16,353 nucleotides of DNA from Lachnospiraceae bacterium. GTDB lineage: Bacteria > Bacillota_A > Clostridia > Lachnospirales > Lachnospiraceae. Positions 1-7,010 of this stretch are shown here, one piece after another (within the stretch, counting starts at the first letter, position 1; each line of letters opens with the position of its first letter). The position numbers and the translations under genes are program-made. The notes beneath the pieces were generated by a model. The model saw nothing but the letters and a program-made list of their open reading frames with translations. It searched no databases and was not told the origin of the DNA. The DNA is taken from NCBI GenBank assembly GCA_017391465.1, contig JAFOYH010000033.1, forward strand, positions 1 to 16,353. The letters are read 5' to 3'.

Positions 1-86
1 AATTCCTGTCCAAAGTCATTAATGTGTTTAATGGATTCAAATAAAGATTCTGTGTAGTCATTGTTTGTAGTTACTTCGTTTTTCAT
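1..86 (-). CDS. DinD-like (DNA-damage-inducible protein D) N-terminus, partial
   Basis: The minus strand carries an open frame from an ATG at 86 to the left edge, giving 28 residues that begin MKNEVTTNNDYTESLFESIK and continue HINDFGQE. From memory this resembles the start of DinD-family proteins of gut Clostridia, where a short leader precedes an 'ESIKHI..G.E(F/Y)W' segment. DinD is SOS-inducible in E. coli and has been reported to act on RecA filaments; the role of the Clostridia homologues is not established. The frame starts 24 nt after the stop of the CAT-family gene on the same strand, so the two are probably co-transcribed. No Shine-Dalgarno sequence precedes this ATG (the upstream stretch is U-rich), and the only in-frame codons before the preceding stop are not usual starts. 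Initiation may depend on coupling to the upstream gene. The family call rests on 28 residues; the rest lies outside the window. Confidence 0.55.
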   Translation of the reverse strand, partial: MKNEVTTNNDYTESLFESIKHINDFGQE

Positions 87-110
87 AAAGAAACAATCAA
101 CATGAATTTT

Positions 111-764
111 TTAGTTCATCCATTTTTCAAAATCATTAGCAATCGCTTGCACTGTATTAATAAACAGGGACGTGTGATAACCATCGGCAACACAATGAGG
201 CACATAAGCTGAAAACGGAATAAGCGTTTCACCGTTTTGTTCAAAGTATTTGCCGAAAAGAATCACAGGGAAATACATTGGTGAAGTCGCTGGCGTATCG
301 TAAGCCATAGAAGCATGTGAAAGCCATGGCAAGCATGAGATTGGTGTAAAATTGTTCGGTTTGTCCGGTTTTGTTTTCACGCCTTTCACATCTTTCCAAT
401 CTTCCATATCTTTGACACAGTTTGCATAGAATGTTGCAAAGTCCGAGTTGTATTCAGACCAGATATCGGAAAATGTGCAGTCATCTTTATGAAAGATGGT
501 ATAAGATGGATGACAAATATCCCAGTAGCCAAGATTGCCGTCGGAATCTTTAGCCATACGCATTTCTTTGACGCTGTTAACAGCCGTAGAAGTAATATAA
601 AGAAATACAGGATAAAACTTGAGTCCGCGCTGTTTGACAGCATCCACAAGTTTTGTAATCTTGATATTTGCTGTCAGAGTATAACTGGAGCGAACCAGTG
701 TCTGATAATATTTATAATGTTCCCGGCGTTCCCAGGTTTCCATATCAATTAAATGAAATGCCAT
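111..764 (-). CDS. Chloramphenicol acetyltransferase (CAT) family protein
   Basis: A 217-residue protein, normal length for trimeric type A CATs, which transfer acetyl from acetyl-CoA to the 3-hydroxyl of chloramphenicol in the cytoplasm. Family landmarks are in order: the N-terminal W-x-R-x-E-x-Y region (W11-Y17), GLKFYPVF (47-54), DGNLGYWD followed by SYTIF (75-91), the SCLPW segment (143-147) and PHCVADGYH (189-197). By spacing to staphylococcal CAT recalled from memory, His190 is the catalytic base, Asp194 the structural Asp of HxxxDG, and Ser143 the serine that stabilises the tetrahedral intermediate. The usual first His of the HH pair is Pro189, and F-T in the loop after PWxS is replaced by H-A. 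The open frame extends upstream to 890, but ATG 764 has a perfect AGGAGG at a suitable distance and matches CAT N-termini. The catalytic set suggests an active acetyltransferase; whether chloramphenicol is its substrate cannot be told, since many chromosomal CAT homologues give no resistance. Confidence 0.88.
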   Translation of the reverse strand: MAFHLIDMETWERREHYKYYQTLVRSSYTLTANIKITKLVDAVKQRGLKFYPVFLYITSTAVNSVKEMRMAKDSDGNLGYWDICHPSYTIFHKDDCTFSDIWSEYNSDFATFYANCVKDMEDWKDVKGVKTKPDKPNNFTPISCLPWLSHASMAYDTPATSPMYFPVILFGKYFEQNGETLIPFSAYVPHCVADGYHTSLFINTVQAIANDFEKWMN

Positions 765-772
765 GAGCAGAT

Positions 773-778
773 CCTCCT
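773..778 (-). promoter_or_regulatory. Ribosome binding site of the CAT-family gene
   Basis: The minus strand reads AGGAGG here, 8 nt before the ATG at 764. It fixes the start at 764 instead of the in-frame start at 890, which would add 42 residues spanning the promoter. Confidence 0.85.
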
Positions 779-788
779 GTTTGAATAA

Positions 789-806
789 ATAATAATCTTT
801 TATTAT
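789..806. repeat. AT-rich inverted repeat at the CAT transcription start
   Basis: ATAATAA (789-795) and TTATTAT (800-806) form a perfect 7-bp dyad with a 4-nt centre. It overlaps the edge of the CAT -10 hexamer and the predicted start site, where a repressor could sit. The composition is only A/T, so chance occurrence is quite possible. Confidence 0.35.
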
Positions 807-833
807 TATAAAAAAGTTTAGGTGAAATGACAA
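805..833 (-). promoter_or_regulatory. Sigma-A-type promoter for the CAT-family/dinD transcript
   Basis: On the minus strand, TTGTCA (833-828) is followed after exactly 17 nt by TATAAT (810-805). The predicted transcription start near 798 leaves a leader of about 35 nt before the CAT ATG. The strength of this match suggests constitutive expression unless the overlapping dyad at 789-806 acts as an operator. Confidence 0.8.
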
Positions 834-850
834 GCTGGGCAAAAAATAAG

Positions 851-882
851 TTGGTGAATAATAAAAGTTTGTATGGTATAAT
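851..882 (+). promoter_or_regulatory. Extended -10 promoter upstream of dnaE
   Basis: TGG immediately precedes TATAAT (877-882), giving an extended -10 element. The best upstream hexamer, TTGGTG (851-856), is 20 nt away, longer than ideal, so the promoter probably relies on the extended -10. The predicted start near 889 gives a leader of about 75 nt before dnaE. Confidence 0.6.
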
Positions 883-897
883 AATGACAATTATTGT
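880..897. repeat. AT-rich dyad overlapping the dnaE -10/start site
   Basis: AATAAT (880-885) and ATTATT (890-895) are inverted around GACA; a second palindrome, ACAAT-T-ATTGT (887-897), overlaps it. The placement just downstream of the -10 is the same as that of the dyad at the divergent CAT promoter. No regulator can be named. Confidence 0.3.
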
Positions 898-964
898 GTT
901 AAAAACAGGAAGAATTGAAGAATCATTTTAGATAGAAAATACAGATTAAACGAGGTGAGATATT

Positions 965-3900
965 ATGGCATTTACCCATTTGCATGTGCATACGGAATAC
1001 AGTTTGTTAGACGGTTCCAATAAAATCAAAGAATTGGTTGCTCGAACAAAAGAGCTTGGCATGGATAGTGTTGCCATTACCGATCATGGTGTCATGTACG
1101 GCGTCATCGACTTTTATCGTGCCGCAACAGCAGCAGGGATCAAGCCGGTCATTGGATGTGAAGTCTATGTGGCACCGCATTCCAGATTTGCAAAATCGGG
1201 TCAGCAGGATAATAAATACAATCACCTCGTACTTTTGGCGGAGAATAATACGGGTTATCATAACCTGATGAAAATTGTTTCCAAAGGTTTTACGGAAGGC
1301 TTTTATTATAAACCGCGTGTGGATATGGAAGTTTTACGTGAATATCACGAAGGAATTATTGCATTAAGTGCCTGTCTTGCAGGGATTGTTCCGGAATATA
1401 TTCAGAAAGGTCTTTACGAGGATGCGAAGCTTCGTGCCCTTGAATTAGAAGAACTTTTTGGCAAAGGCAATTTCTTTTTAGAGTTACAGGATCACGGCAT
1501 TCCGCAGCAGCAGACAGTGAATCAGAGTCTGATCCGAATGAGCCGTGAAACTGGAATTGAACTTGTAGCAACCAATGATATCCACTATACCTATGCAGAA
1601 GATGAGAAGCCTCATGACATTTTATTATGTATTCAGACTGGTAAAAAAGTGGCTGATGAAGACCGCATGCGCTACGAAGGCGGTCAGTATTATGTAAAGT
1701 CTGAAGAGGAGATGCTGCGTCTTTTCCCGTATGCCCGTCAGGCCATTGAGAATACACACAAGATTGCCGAACGTTGTCATGTGGATATCGAATTTGGTAA
1801 ATACAAACTCCCGGAATTTCCTGTGCCGGAGGGCTACGATGCGTGGAGTTATTTGAATAAACTGACAAGAGACGGGTTGATTCGTCATTACGGTCATCCG
1901 GACGAAAGTCTTGTGGAACGTCTGGAGTATGAACTTAAAACAATCAAAAATATGGGCTTTGTGGACTATTTCCTGATTGTATGGGATTTTATTCATTATG
2001 CCAAGAGTCATGGCATTGCCGTTGGACCGGGACGTGGTTCGGCAGCAGGAAGTCTTGTGTCGTATTGTCTGGGAATTACAGATCTGGATCCGTTGAAATA
2101 CAGCTTGCTTTTTGAACGTTTCTTAAATCCGAATCGAGTGACCATGCCCGATATTGACGTGGATTTCTGTTATGAGAGACGCCAGGAAGTCATTGATTAT
2201 GTCGTTGGAAAATATGGCAAAGAGCGTGTTGTTCAGATTGTAACCTTTGGAACTATGGCGGCGCGCGGTGTGATCCGAGATGTGGGTCGTGTGCTTGATC
2301 TGCCTTATGCACAGGTGGATACGGTAGCCAAGATGATTCCACAGGAACTTAATATTACCATTGAGCTGGCACTTAAAAAGAATCCGGAATTGAAAAAAGT
2401 TTATGATGAAGATCCGGTCATCCGGGATCTTATTGACATGTCTAAACGACTGGAAGGACTTCCGCGACATACATCCACCCATGCGGCCGGTGTTGTTATC
2501 AGTCCAAAGGAAGTAGATGAATTTGTTCCGTTATCCAGAGGTGTAGATGATTGTGTGACTACTCAGTTTACCATGACCACATTGGAAGAACTGGGACTTC
2601 TTAAGATGGATTTCCTTGGGCTTCGTACATTGACGGTGATTCAAAATGCGGTGAAGCTTATCAATCGTTATCGTACAGAGCCATTGGATATCAATGCGAT
2701 TAACTATGATGATGCAAAAGTATTTGAGATGATTTCTGCCGGAAAAACAGAGGGCATATTCCAGCTTGAAAGTGCCGGTATGAAGAGTTTCATGAAAGAA
2801 TTAAAACCATCCAGTCTGGAAGATATCATTGCGGGAATTTCGCTGTATCGTCCGGGTCCGATGGACTTTATTCCGAAATACATTAAAGGCAAGCAGAATC
2901 AGTCTTCGATTGTGTATGACTGTCCGGAGCTTGAAGAGATTCTGGCACCAACCTATGGCTGTATTGTTTATCAGGAACAGGTTATGCAGATCGTTATGAA
3001 GCTGGCCGGTTATGATCTTGGCCGAAGTGACCTTGTGCGCCGTGCCATGTCCAAGAAAAAAGCGGATGTTATGGCAAAAGAAAGGGAATACTTTGTCTAT
3101 GGCAATAAAGAACTGAATGTTCCCGGATGTATTGCCAGAGGCATTAATGAACGTGTGGCAAATAAGATTTTTGATGATATGACAGATTTTGCCAAATATG
3201 CATTTAATAAATCCCATGCAGCAGCATACACTATCGTATCCTATCAGACAGCATGGTTAAAATATTACTATCCGGTTGAATTTATGGCTGCGCTGATGAC
3301 CTCTGTTATTGATAATCCGACAAAGGTTGCCGAATATATTATGGAATGCCGTAAGATGAATATCCAATTACTTCCGCCGGATATTAATGAGGGTGAACGT
3401 GATTTCTCTGTTTCTAATGGAAGGATCAGATATGCATTATCTGCAATTAAGAGTGTAGGACGATCGGTTATTGACAGTATTGTCAGAGAACGCAGCGAAA
3501 ATGGTCCTTACATGAGCTTAAAAGATTTTATAGAGCGCTTGTCCGGTAAAGAGGTCAACAAACGCACCGTTGAAGGCTTTATCAAAGCCGGTGCCCTGGA
3601 TGGACTTCATGCGACACGTAAGCAGTTGATGATCGTTTATGCCGGAGTAATGGATCAGGTCAGTCAGGAACGTAAGAAATCCATGACGGGTCAGATGACT
3701 TTATTTGATTTTGTATCTGAAGAAGAAAAAGTCAATTTTGATGTGCGCTATCCGGACGTGGGTGAATATGATAAAGAAACAAAACTTGCTTATGAAAAAG
3801 AGGTTCTCGGTGTTTATATCAGCGGACATCCACTGCAGGAATATGAAAAGTTTCTGACGAAAAATGTGACCGCAGTGACTACGGATTTTATGCTTGATGA

Positions 3901-4429
3901 TGAAACCGGAGAAAGTCGTGTGCATGATAATGAAAATGTTATTATTGGTGGAATGATTACAGCAAAAACAGTAAAATCCACGAAGAATAATAAAATGATG
4001 GCATTTATCACCTTAGAAGATTTGGTCGGGACTGTAGAAGTTGTCATTTTCCCGAATGATTATGAAAGACATCAGAGAAATCTGAATGTGGACCAGAAAG
4101 TCTATATCAGGGGACGTGTTTCCGCATCGGAAGATCAACAGGCAAAGCTTGTATGCGAGCGTATTGTGCCATTTGATGAGATTCCAAAAGAAATCTGGAT
4201 TAAATTTGACAGTAAAGAGGCCTATCTTAAACGGGAGATGGAATTATATCGGATGTTGGAGAATGAAAGCGGTTCGGATCGGATTGTTATTTTCTGTGCG
4301 AAAGAGAAGGCTGTGAAGCGCCTGGAAAACCGTTATGCGGTGCGTGCGGATGAGGGAATGATGCATAAACTTCGGTCGACTTATGGTCAGGAAAATGTAA
4401 AACTTCAGCAATCAACCTTGAAAAGATAG
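965..4429 (+). CDS. dnaE: DNA polymerase III subunit alpha (DnaE)
   Basis: A 1154-residue C-family replicative polymerase, close to the usual 1150-1180. ATG 965 follows GAGGTGA (952-958). The PHP domain (about 1-210) begins THLHVHTEYS and keeps a full apparent metal-ligand set: H7, H9, D40, H41, E66, H87, C137, D205 and H207. The palm/active site follows: GPGRGSAAGS (354-363), PDIDVDF (395-401) with catalytic D398 and D400, and KMDFLGLRTL (547-556) with D549. Helix-hairpin-helix sequence lies around 815-880, a beta-clamp-binding-like pentapeptide QMTLF at 910-914, and a nucleic-acid-binding OB fold at about 990-1075. It synthesises DNA in the replisome; in Firmicutes it usually works beside PolC, which lies outside the window. 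It shares its direction with pfkA 55 nt downstream, an arrangement common in Firmicutes. Family assignment is very secure; the DnaE1 versus DnaE3 subtype was not resolved. Confidence 0.97.
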   Translation: MAFTHLHVHTEYSLLDGSNKIKELVARTKELGMDSVAITDHGVMYGVIDFYRAATAAGIKPVIGCEVYVAPHSRFAKSGQQDNKYNHLVLLAENNTGYHNLMKIVSKGFTEGFYYKPRVDMEVLREYHEGIIALSACLAGIVPEYIQKGLYEDAKLRALELEELFGKGNFFLELQDHGIPQQQTVNQSLIRMSRETGIELVATNDIHYTYAEDEKPHDILLCIQTGKKVADEDRMRYEGGQYYVKSEEEMLRLFPYARQAIENTHKIAERCHVDIEFGKYKLPEFPVPEGYDAWSYLNKLTRDGLIRHYGHPDESLVERLEYELKTIKNMGFVDYFLIVWDFIHYAKSHGIAVGPGRGSAAGSLVSYCLGITDLDPLKYSLLFERFLNPNRVTMPDIDVDFCYERRQEVIDYVVGKYGKERVVQIVTFGTMAARGVIRDVGRVLDLPYAQVDTVAKMIPQELNITIELALKKNPELKKVYDEDPVIRDLIDMSKRLEGLPRHTSTHAAGVVISPKEVDEFVPLSRGVDDCVTTQFTMTTLEELGLLKMDFLGLRTLTVIQNAVKLINRYRTEPLDINAINYDDAKVFEMISAGKTEGIFQLESAGMKSFMKELKPSSLEDIIAGISLYRPGPMDFIPKYIKGKQNQSSIVYDCPELEEILAPTYGCIVYQEQVMQIVMKLAGYDLGRSDLVRRAMSKKKADVMAKEREYFVYGNKELNVPGCIARGINERVANKIFDDMTDFAKYAFNKSHAAAYTIVSYQTAWLKYYYPVEFMAALMTSVIDNPTKVAEYIMECRKMNIQLLPPDINEGERDFSVSNGRIRYALSAIKSVGRSVIDSIVRERSENGPYMSLKDFIERLSGKEVNKRTVEGFIKAGALDGLHATRKQLMIVYAGVMDQVSQERKKSMTGQMTLFDFVSEEEKVNFDVRYPDVGEYDKETKLAYEKEVLGVYISGHPLQEYEKFLTKNVTAVTTDFMLDDETGESRVHDNENVIIGGMITAKTVKSTKNNKMMAFITLEDLVGTVEVVIFPNDYERHQRNLNVDQKVYIRGRVSASEDQQAKLVCERIVPFDEIPKEIWIKFDSKEAYLKREMELYRMLENESGSDRIVIFCAKEKAVKRLENRYAVRADEGMMHKLRSTYGQENVKLQQSTLKR

Positions 4430-4484
4430 GGAATCTGTATTAGAATAACACATTATTGGACATCAATCGAAAGGATGGTCAGAT

Positions 4485-5459
4485 ATGAGTAAAGAGATAA
4501 AAACAATTGGTGTACTTACCAGCGGCGGCGATGCACCGGGAATGAATGCAGCCGTGCGTGCAGTTGTGCGTACAGCCGTTTCTCTCGGGTGTAATGTTAA
4601 AGGTATTCGTAAAGGATATGCCGGATTGTTGGAAGAAGATATTGTAGATCTGCATGCAGGCAGTGTTTCCGATATTTTGAATAAGGGTGGTACATTTTTA
4701 TATACGGCACGATGTGACGAATTTAAAACGGCAGAAGGTCAGAAGATGGGAGCAGACATTTGTCGCAAACATGGCATTGACGGCATTGTCGTCATTGGTG
4801 GCGACGGTTCTTTCAGAGGGGCGCAGAGACTTGCGGCTTTAGGTATTAATACGATTGCGGTTCCTGGAACCATCGATTTGGATATTTCATGCACGGATTA
4901 TACGATTGGTTTTGATACAGCAGTAAATACAGCCATGGAAGCCATTGATAAAGTCAGAGATACATCCACATCCCATGAGCGCTGCAGTATTATTGAAGTT
5001 ATGGGAAGAAATGCCGGATATATTGCACTCTGGTGCGGTATTGCTAACGGTGCAGAAGATATTTTACTTCCGGAAACATTCCATTATGATGAAGAACTTC
5101 TGGTTCAGCACATCATTGAAAGTCGTAAGGTTGGAAAGACCCATCATATTATTATCAATGCGGAAGGCATTGGACATTCAACAACCATGGCCCGTCGTAT
5201 TGAAGCGGCAACGGGTATTGAAACACGTGCAACGATTTTAGGGCATCTTCAGAGAGGCGGAAGTCCAACAGCGAAAGATCGAATGTATGCTTCACTGATG
5301 GGTGCTTACGCAGTCAAAGCTCTGGTTGCAGGGAAGTCGAATCGTGTCGTTGCTTATAAACATGGCGAAGTCACGGATTTTGATATTGATGAAGCATTAA
5401 ATATGAAAAAAGAGTTAAATCCATTCCATTTGGAAGTGGCTCGAATGATGGCGAGATAA
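4485..5459 (+). CDS. pfkA: ATP-dependent 6-phosphofructokinase
   Basis: A 324-residue enzyme, normal for bacterial PFK-A, that phosphorylates fructose 6-phosphate to fructose 1,6-bisphosphate in glycolysis. ATG 4485 follows AAAGGATGG. The nucleotide-binding start LTSGGDAPGMNAAVR (11-25) and GGDGS (105-109) are clear. Gly108 after the Mg-binding Asp, and Gly128 in PGTID, are the residues of ATP-dependent enzymes; pyrophosphate-dependent ones usually have Asp and Lys there. The catalytic loop is GTIDLDISCTDYT (128-140): both aspartates (131, 133) are kept, but the usual Asn between them is Leu132. VMGRNAGYIAL (173-183) is the substrate-binding MGR segment. It probably shares the dnaE transcript, with no terminator seen in the 55-nt gap; a hairpin follows its stop. 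Confidence 0.96.
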   Translation: MSKEIKTIGVLTSGGDAPGMNAAVRAVVRTAVSLGCNVKGIRKGYAGLLEEDIVDLHAGSVSDILNKGGTFLYTARCDEFKTAEGQKMGADICRKHGIDGIVVIGGDGSFRGAQRLAALGINTIAVPGTIDLDISCTDYTIGFDTAVNTAMEAIDKVRDTSTSHERCSIIEVMGRNAGYIALWCGIANGAEDILLPETFHYDEELLVQHIIESRKVGKTHHIIINAEGIGHSTTMARRIEAATGIETRATILGHLQRGGSPTAKDRMYASLMGAYAVKALVAGKSNRVVAYKHGEVTDFDIDEALNMKKELNPFHLEVARMMAR

Positions 5460-5472
5460 TAAAACATAAGAT

Positions 5473-5508
5473 ATAGCGCAGTACCGAACTTTTAAGGGAC
5501 TGCGCTAT
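5473..5508 (+). terminator. Hairpin after pfkA, possible weak terminator
   Basis: ATAGCGCAGT (5473-5482) and ACTGCGCTAT (5499-5508) form a perfect 10-bp stem with a 16-nt loop, 13 nt after the pfkA stop. The downstream sequence is only moderately T-rich and lacks a clean T run, so it could be an imperfect intrinsic terminator or a 3' stabilising structure. Its position between the dnaE-pfkA and trkH units supports termination. Confidence 0.55.
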
Positions 5509-5510
5509 CA

Positions 5511-5538
5511 TTGATTTCAGGTGTTTTGGAAATATACT
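5511..5538 (+). promoter_or_regulatory. Candidate sigma-A promoter for the trkH operon
   Basis: TTGATT (5511-5516), 16 nt, then TATACT (5533-5538). The predicted start near 5545 gives a leader of about 24 nt before the trkH ATG. It begins 3 nt after the pfkA hairpin, where a new transcription unit would be expected. Confidence 0.5.
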
Positions 5539-5552
5539 GTAAAATTGGAAAT

Positions 5553-5560
5553 AAGTGAGG
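5553..5560 (+). promoter_or_regulatory. Ribosome binding site deciding the trkH start
   Basis: AAGTGAGG lies 8 nt before ATG 5569. The longer frame beginning with GTG 5521 would lie inside the candidate promoter and has no such site. Confidence 0.7.
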
Positions 5561-5568
5561 TTGAAAAC

Positions 5569-6948
5569 ATGGCAGAAAGAGAAAAAAGTTTTGAACTTCG
5601 AACAACGCAGATTATTGGTCTGGGATTTTTGATCATGATCTTTATCGGCTCCATATTGCTCTCATTGCCGATAGCATCGGCATCCGGAGAAGCAACACCT
5701 TATATTGATGCTTTATTTACTGCGACAACATCGAGTTGTGTAACGGGACTTGTGACCGTGGTGACCGGACAGCACTGGAGTTTTTTTGGTCAGGTGATCA
5801 TTCTTATTATGATTCAGCTTGGAGGTCTTGGGGTTGTATCATTTACAACGCTTTTATTGATATTTTCCAGAAAGCGTATTCAATTAAAACAGAGACTTCT
5901 GATTCAGGAAGCTTATGGATTTGATACGTTAACAGGACTTGTGAAGATGGTGAAAAAGATGGTCAAAGGCGCTTTGGTCGTTGAAGGCGCAGGAGCGGTT
6001 CTTTATATGATCGAATTTATTCCGCGATATGGAGCTGCTAAAGGTATCTGGGTATCCGTGTTTACATCGGTTTCTGCATTTTGCAATGCAGGCATGGATC
6101 TCTTGGGGACAGACAGTATGATGGGATATGTGGATCATCCATTGATGAATATGGTCACGATGACACTCATTGTTTTGGGCGGTATTGGTTTTATTGTCTG
6201 GTGGGACGTTATCGAAATGTTCAAACGTATGCGGCGTGAGAAGATGGATATAAAAATGGCATGGCACCGGATGAGTCTGCACAGCAAGCTTGTTTTAGCT
6301 GTAACGGGTGGATTGATCTTCGGTGGTGCAGTTATCTTTTTTGTTTTAGAGTATAATAATCCGTTAACGATGGGAAACTTGAGCCTTGGTGGAAAAGTCT
6401 GGGCAAGCCTATTCCATTCGGTAACCCTTCGTACGGCTGGATTTGCAAGTATTAACCAGGCAGGACTCACTACGGCAAGTGCATTACTGAGTTGTGCCAT
6501 GATGTTTATTGGCGGTTCTCCGGGAGGAACTGCAGGCGGTGTAAAAACTGCAACAGTGGCACTTTTAGCTTTTGCAGTCATATCTATTATTCGTGGCAAA
6601 CAGGATGTAGAGCTGGGAAGACGCCGAATCAGTATGGAGAATGTGACGAAAGGTCTCTGTGTTATTTTGCTTCAGATTGTCTTTCTGATGATCAGTACAT
6701 TTGCACTGTGTTGTCAGGAGCCGGACATATCGCTGATGGCCATTATGTATGAAACTTTTTCAGCGCTTGGGACTGTCGGGCTGACGATGGGGATTACAGA
6801 AGGACTGACCATTGCCGGAAAGCTTGTGATTATTCTGAGTATGTATTTTGGACGTTTAGGACCAATCACCATTGCAATGATCATGAATAAACAGGAGAAT
6901 AAAAAAATATTACACAGGCAATTTCCGGAAGGAAAAATTTATGTCTAG
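5569..6948 (+). CDS. ktrB: Potassium uptake transporter, TrkH/KtrB family
   Basis: A 459-residue polytopic membrane protein, typical of KtrB/TrkH (about 440-490), forming the potassium-translocating subunit in the cytoplasmic membrane. The four pore-loop repeats are readable, each with the filter glycine: TTSSCVTGL (G60), FCNAGMD (G175), VTLRTAGFAS (G291) and SALGTVGLT (G404). The glycine-rich GGSPGGTAGGVKT (315-327), following the third repeat, lies in the region that gates the pore in KtrB. Hydrophobic segments alternate with short basic loops throughout. ATG 5569 was preferred over GTG 5521 because of the ribosome binding site and promoter position. The regulatory subunit trkA follows after 62 nt. 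Whether it is sodium-coupled (Ktr) or Trk-like cannot be fixed from the sequence; the short length and the small trkA partner favour Ktr. Confidence 0.93.
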   Translation: MAEREKSFELRTTQIIGLGFLIMIFIGSILLSLPIASASGEATPYIDALFTATTSSCVTGLVTVVTGQHWSFFGQVIILIMIQLGGLGVVSFTTLLLIFSRKRIQLKQRLLIQEAYGFDTLTGLVKMVKKMVKGALVVEGAGAVLYMIEFIPRYGAAKGIWVSVFTSVSAFCNAGMDLLGTDSMMGYVDHPLMNMVTMTLIVLGGIGFIVWWDVIEMFKRMRREKMDIKMAWHRMSLHSKLVLAVTGGLIFGGAVIFFVLEYNNPLTMGNLSLGGKVWASLFHSVTLRTAGFASINQAGLTTASALLSCAMMFIGGSPGGTAGGVKTATVALLAFAVISIIRGKQDVELGRRRISMENVTKGLCVILLQIVFLMISTFALCCQEPDISLMAIMYETFSALGTVGLTMGITEGLTIAGKLVIILSMYFGRLGPITIAMIMNKQENKKILHRQFPEGKIYV

Positions 6949-6973
6949 TATTTTCTGTTATCTGAGGATATGT

Positions 6974-6984
6974 TATACTATAAT
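6974..6984 (+). promoter_or_regulatory. Possible internal promoter before trkA
   Basis: The trkH-trkA gap contains TGT-TATACT (6971-6979), an extended -10, and an overlapping TATAAT (6979-6984). No good -35 is seen at 16-18 nt. It may add a secondary start for trkA and the genes beyond. Confidence 0.3.
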
Positions 6985-6997
6985 ATGTGAAAGTGTT

Positions 6998-7003
6998 GTG
7001 AGG
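6998..7003 (+). promoter_or_regulatory. Ribosome binding site deciding the trkA start
   Basis: GTGAGG is 7 nt from ATG 7011 and 4 nt from GTG 7008; the spacing favours the ATG. Confidence 0.6.
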
Positions 7004-7010
7004 TAAAGTG

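Noticed and set aside
765..890. N-terminal extension of the CAT gene to a start at 890 on the minus strand
   Set aside because: The added 42 residues are Phe/Tyr/Leu/Ile-rich translation of the promoter region; the perfect AGGAGG before ATG 764 and the CAT N-terminal sequence fix the start.
1356..1868. 170-codon minus-strand open frame inside dnaE
   Set aside because: It lies wholly antisense to a strongly conserved part of dnaE, and its composition (Ser/His/Gln/Cys-rich) is that of a shadow frame.
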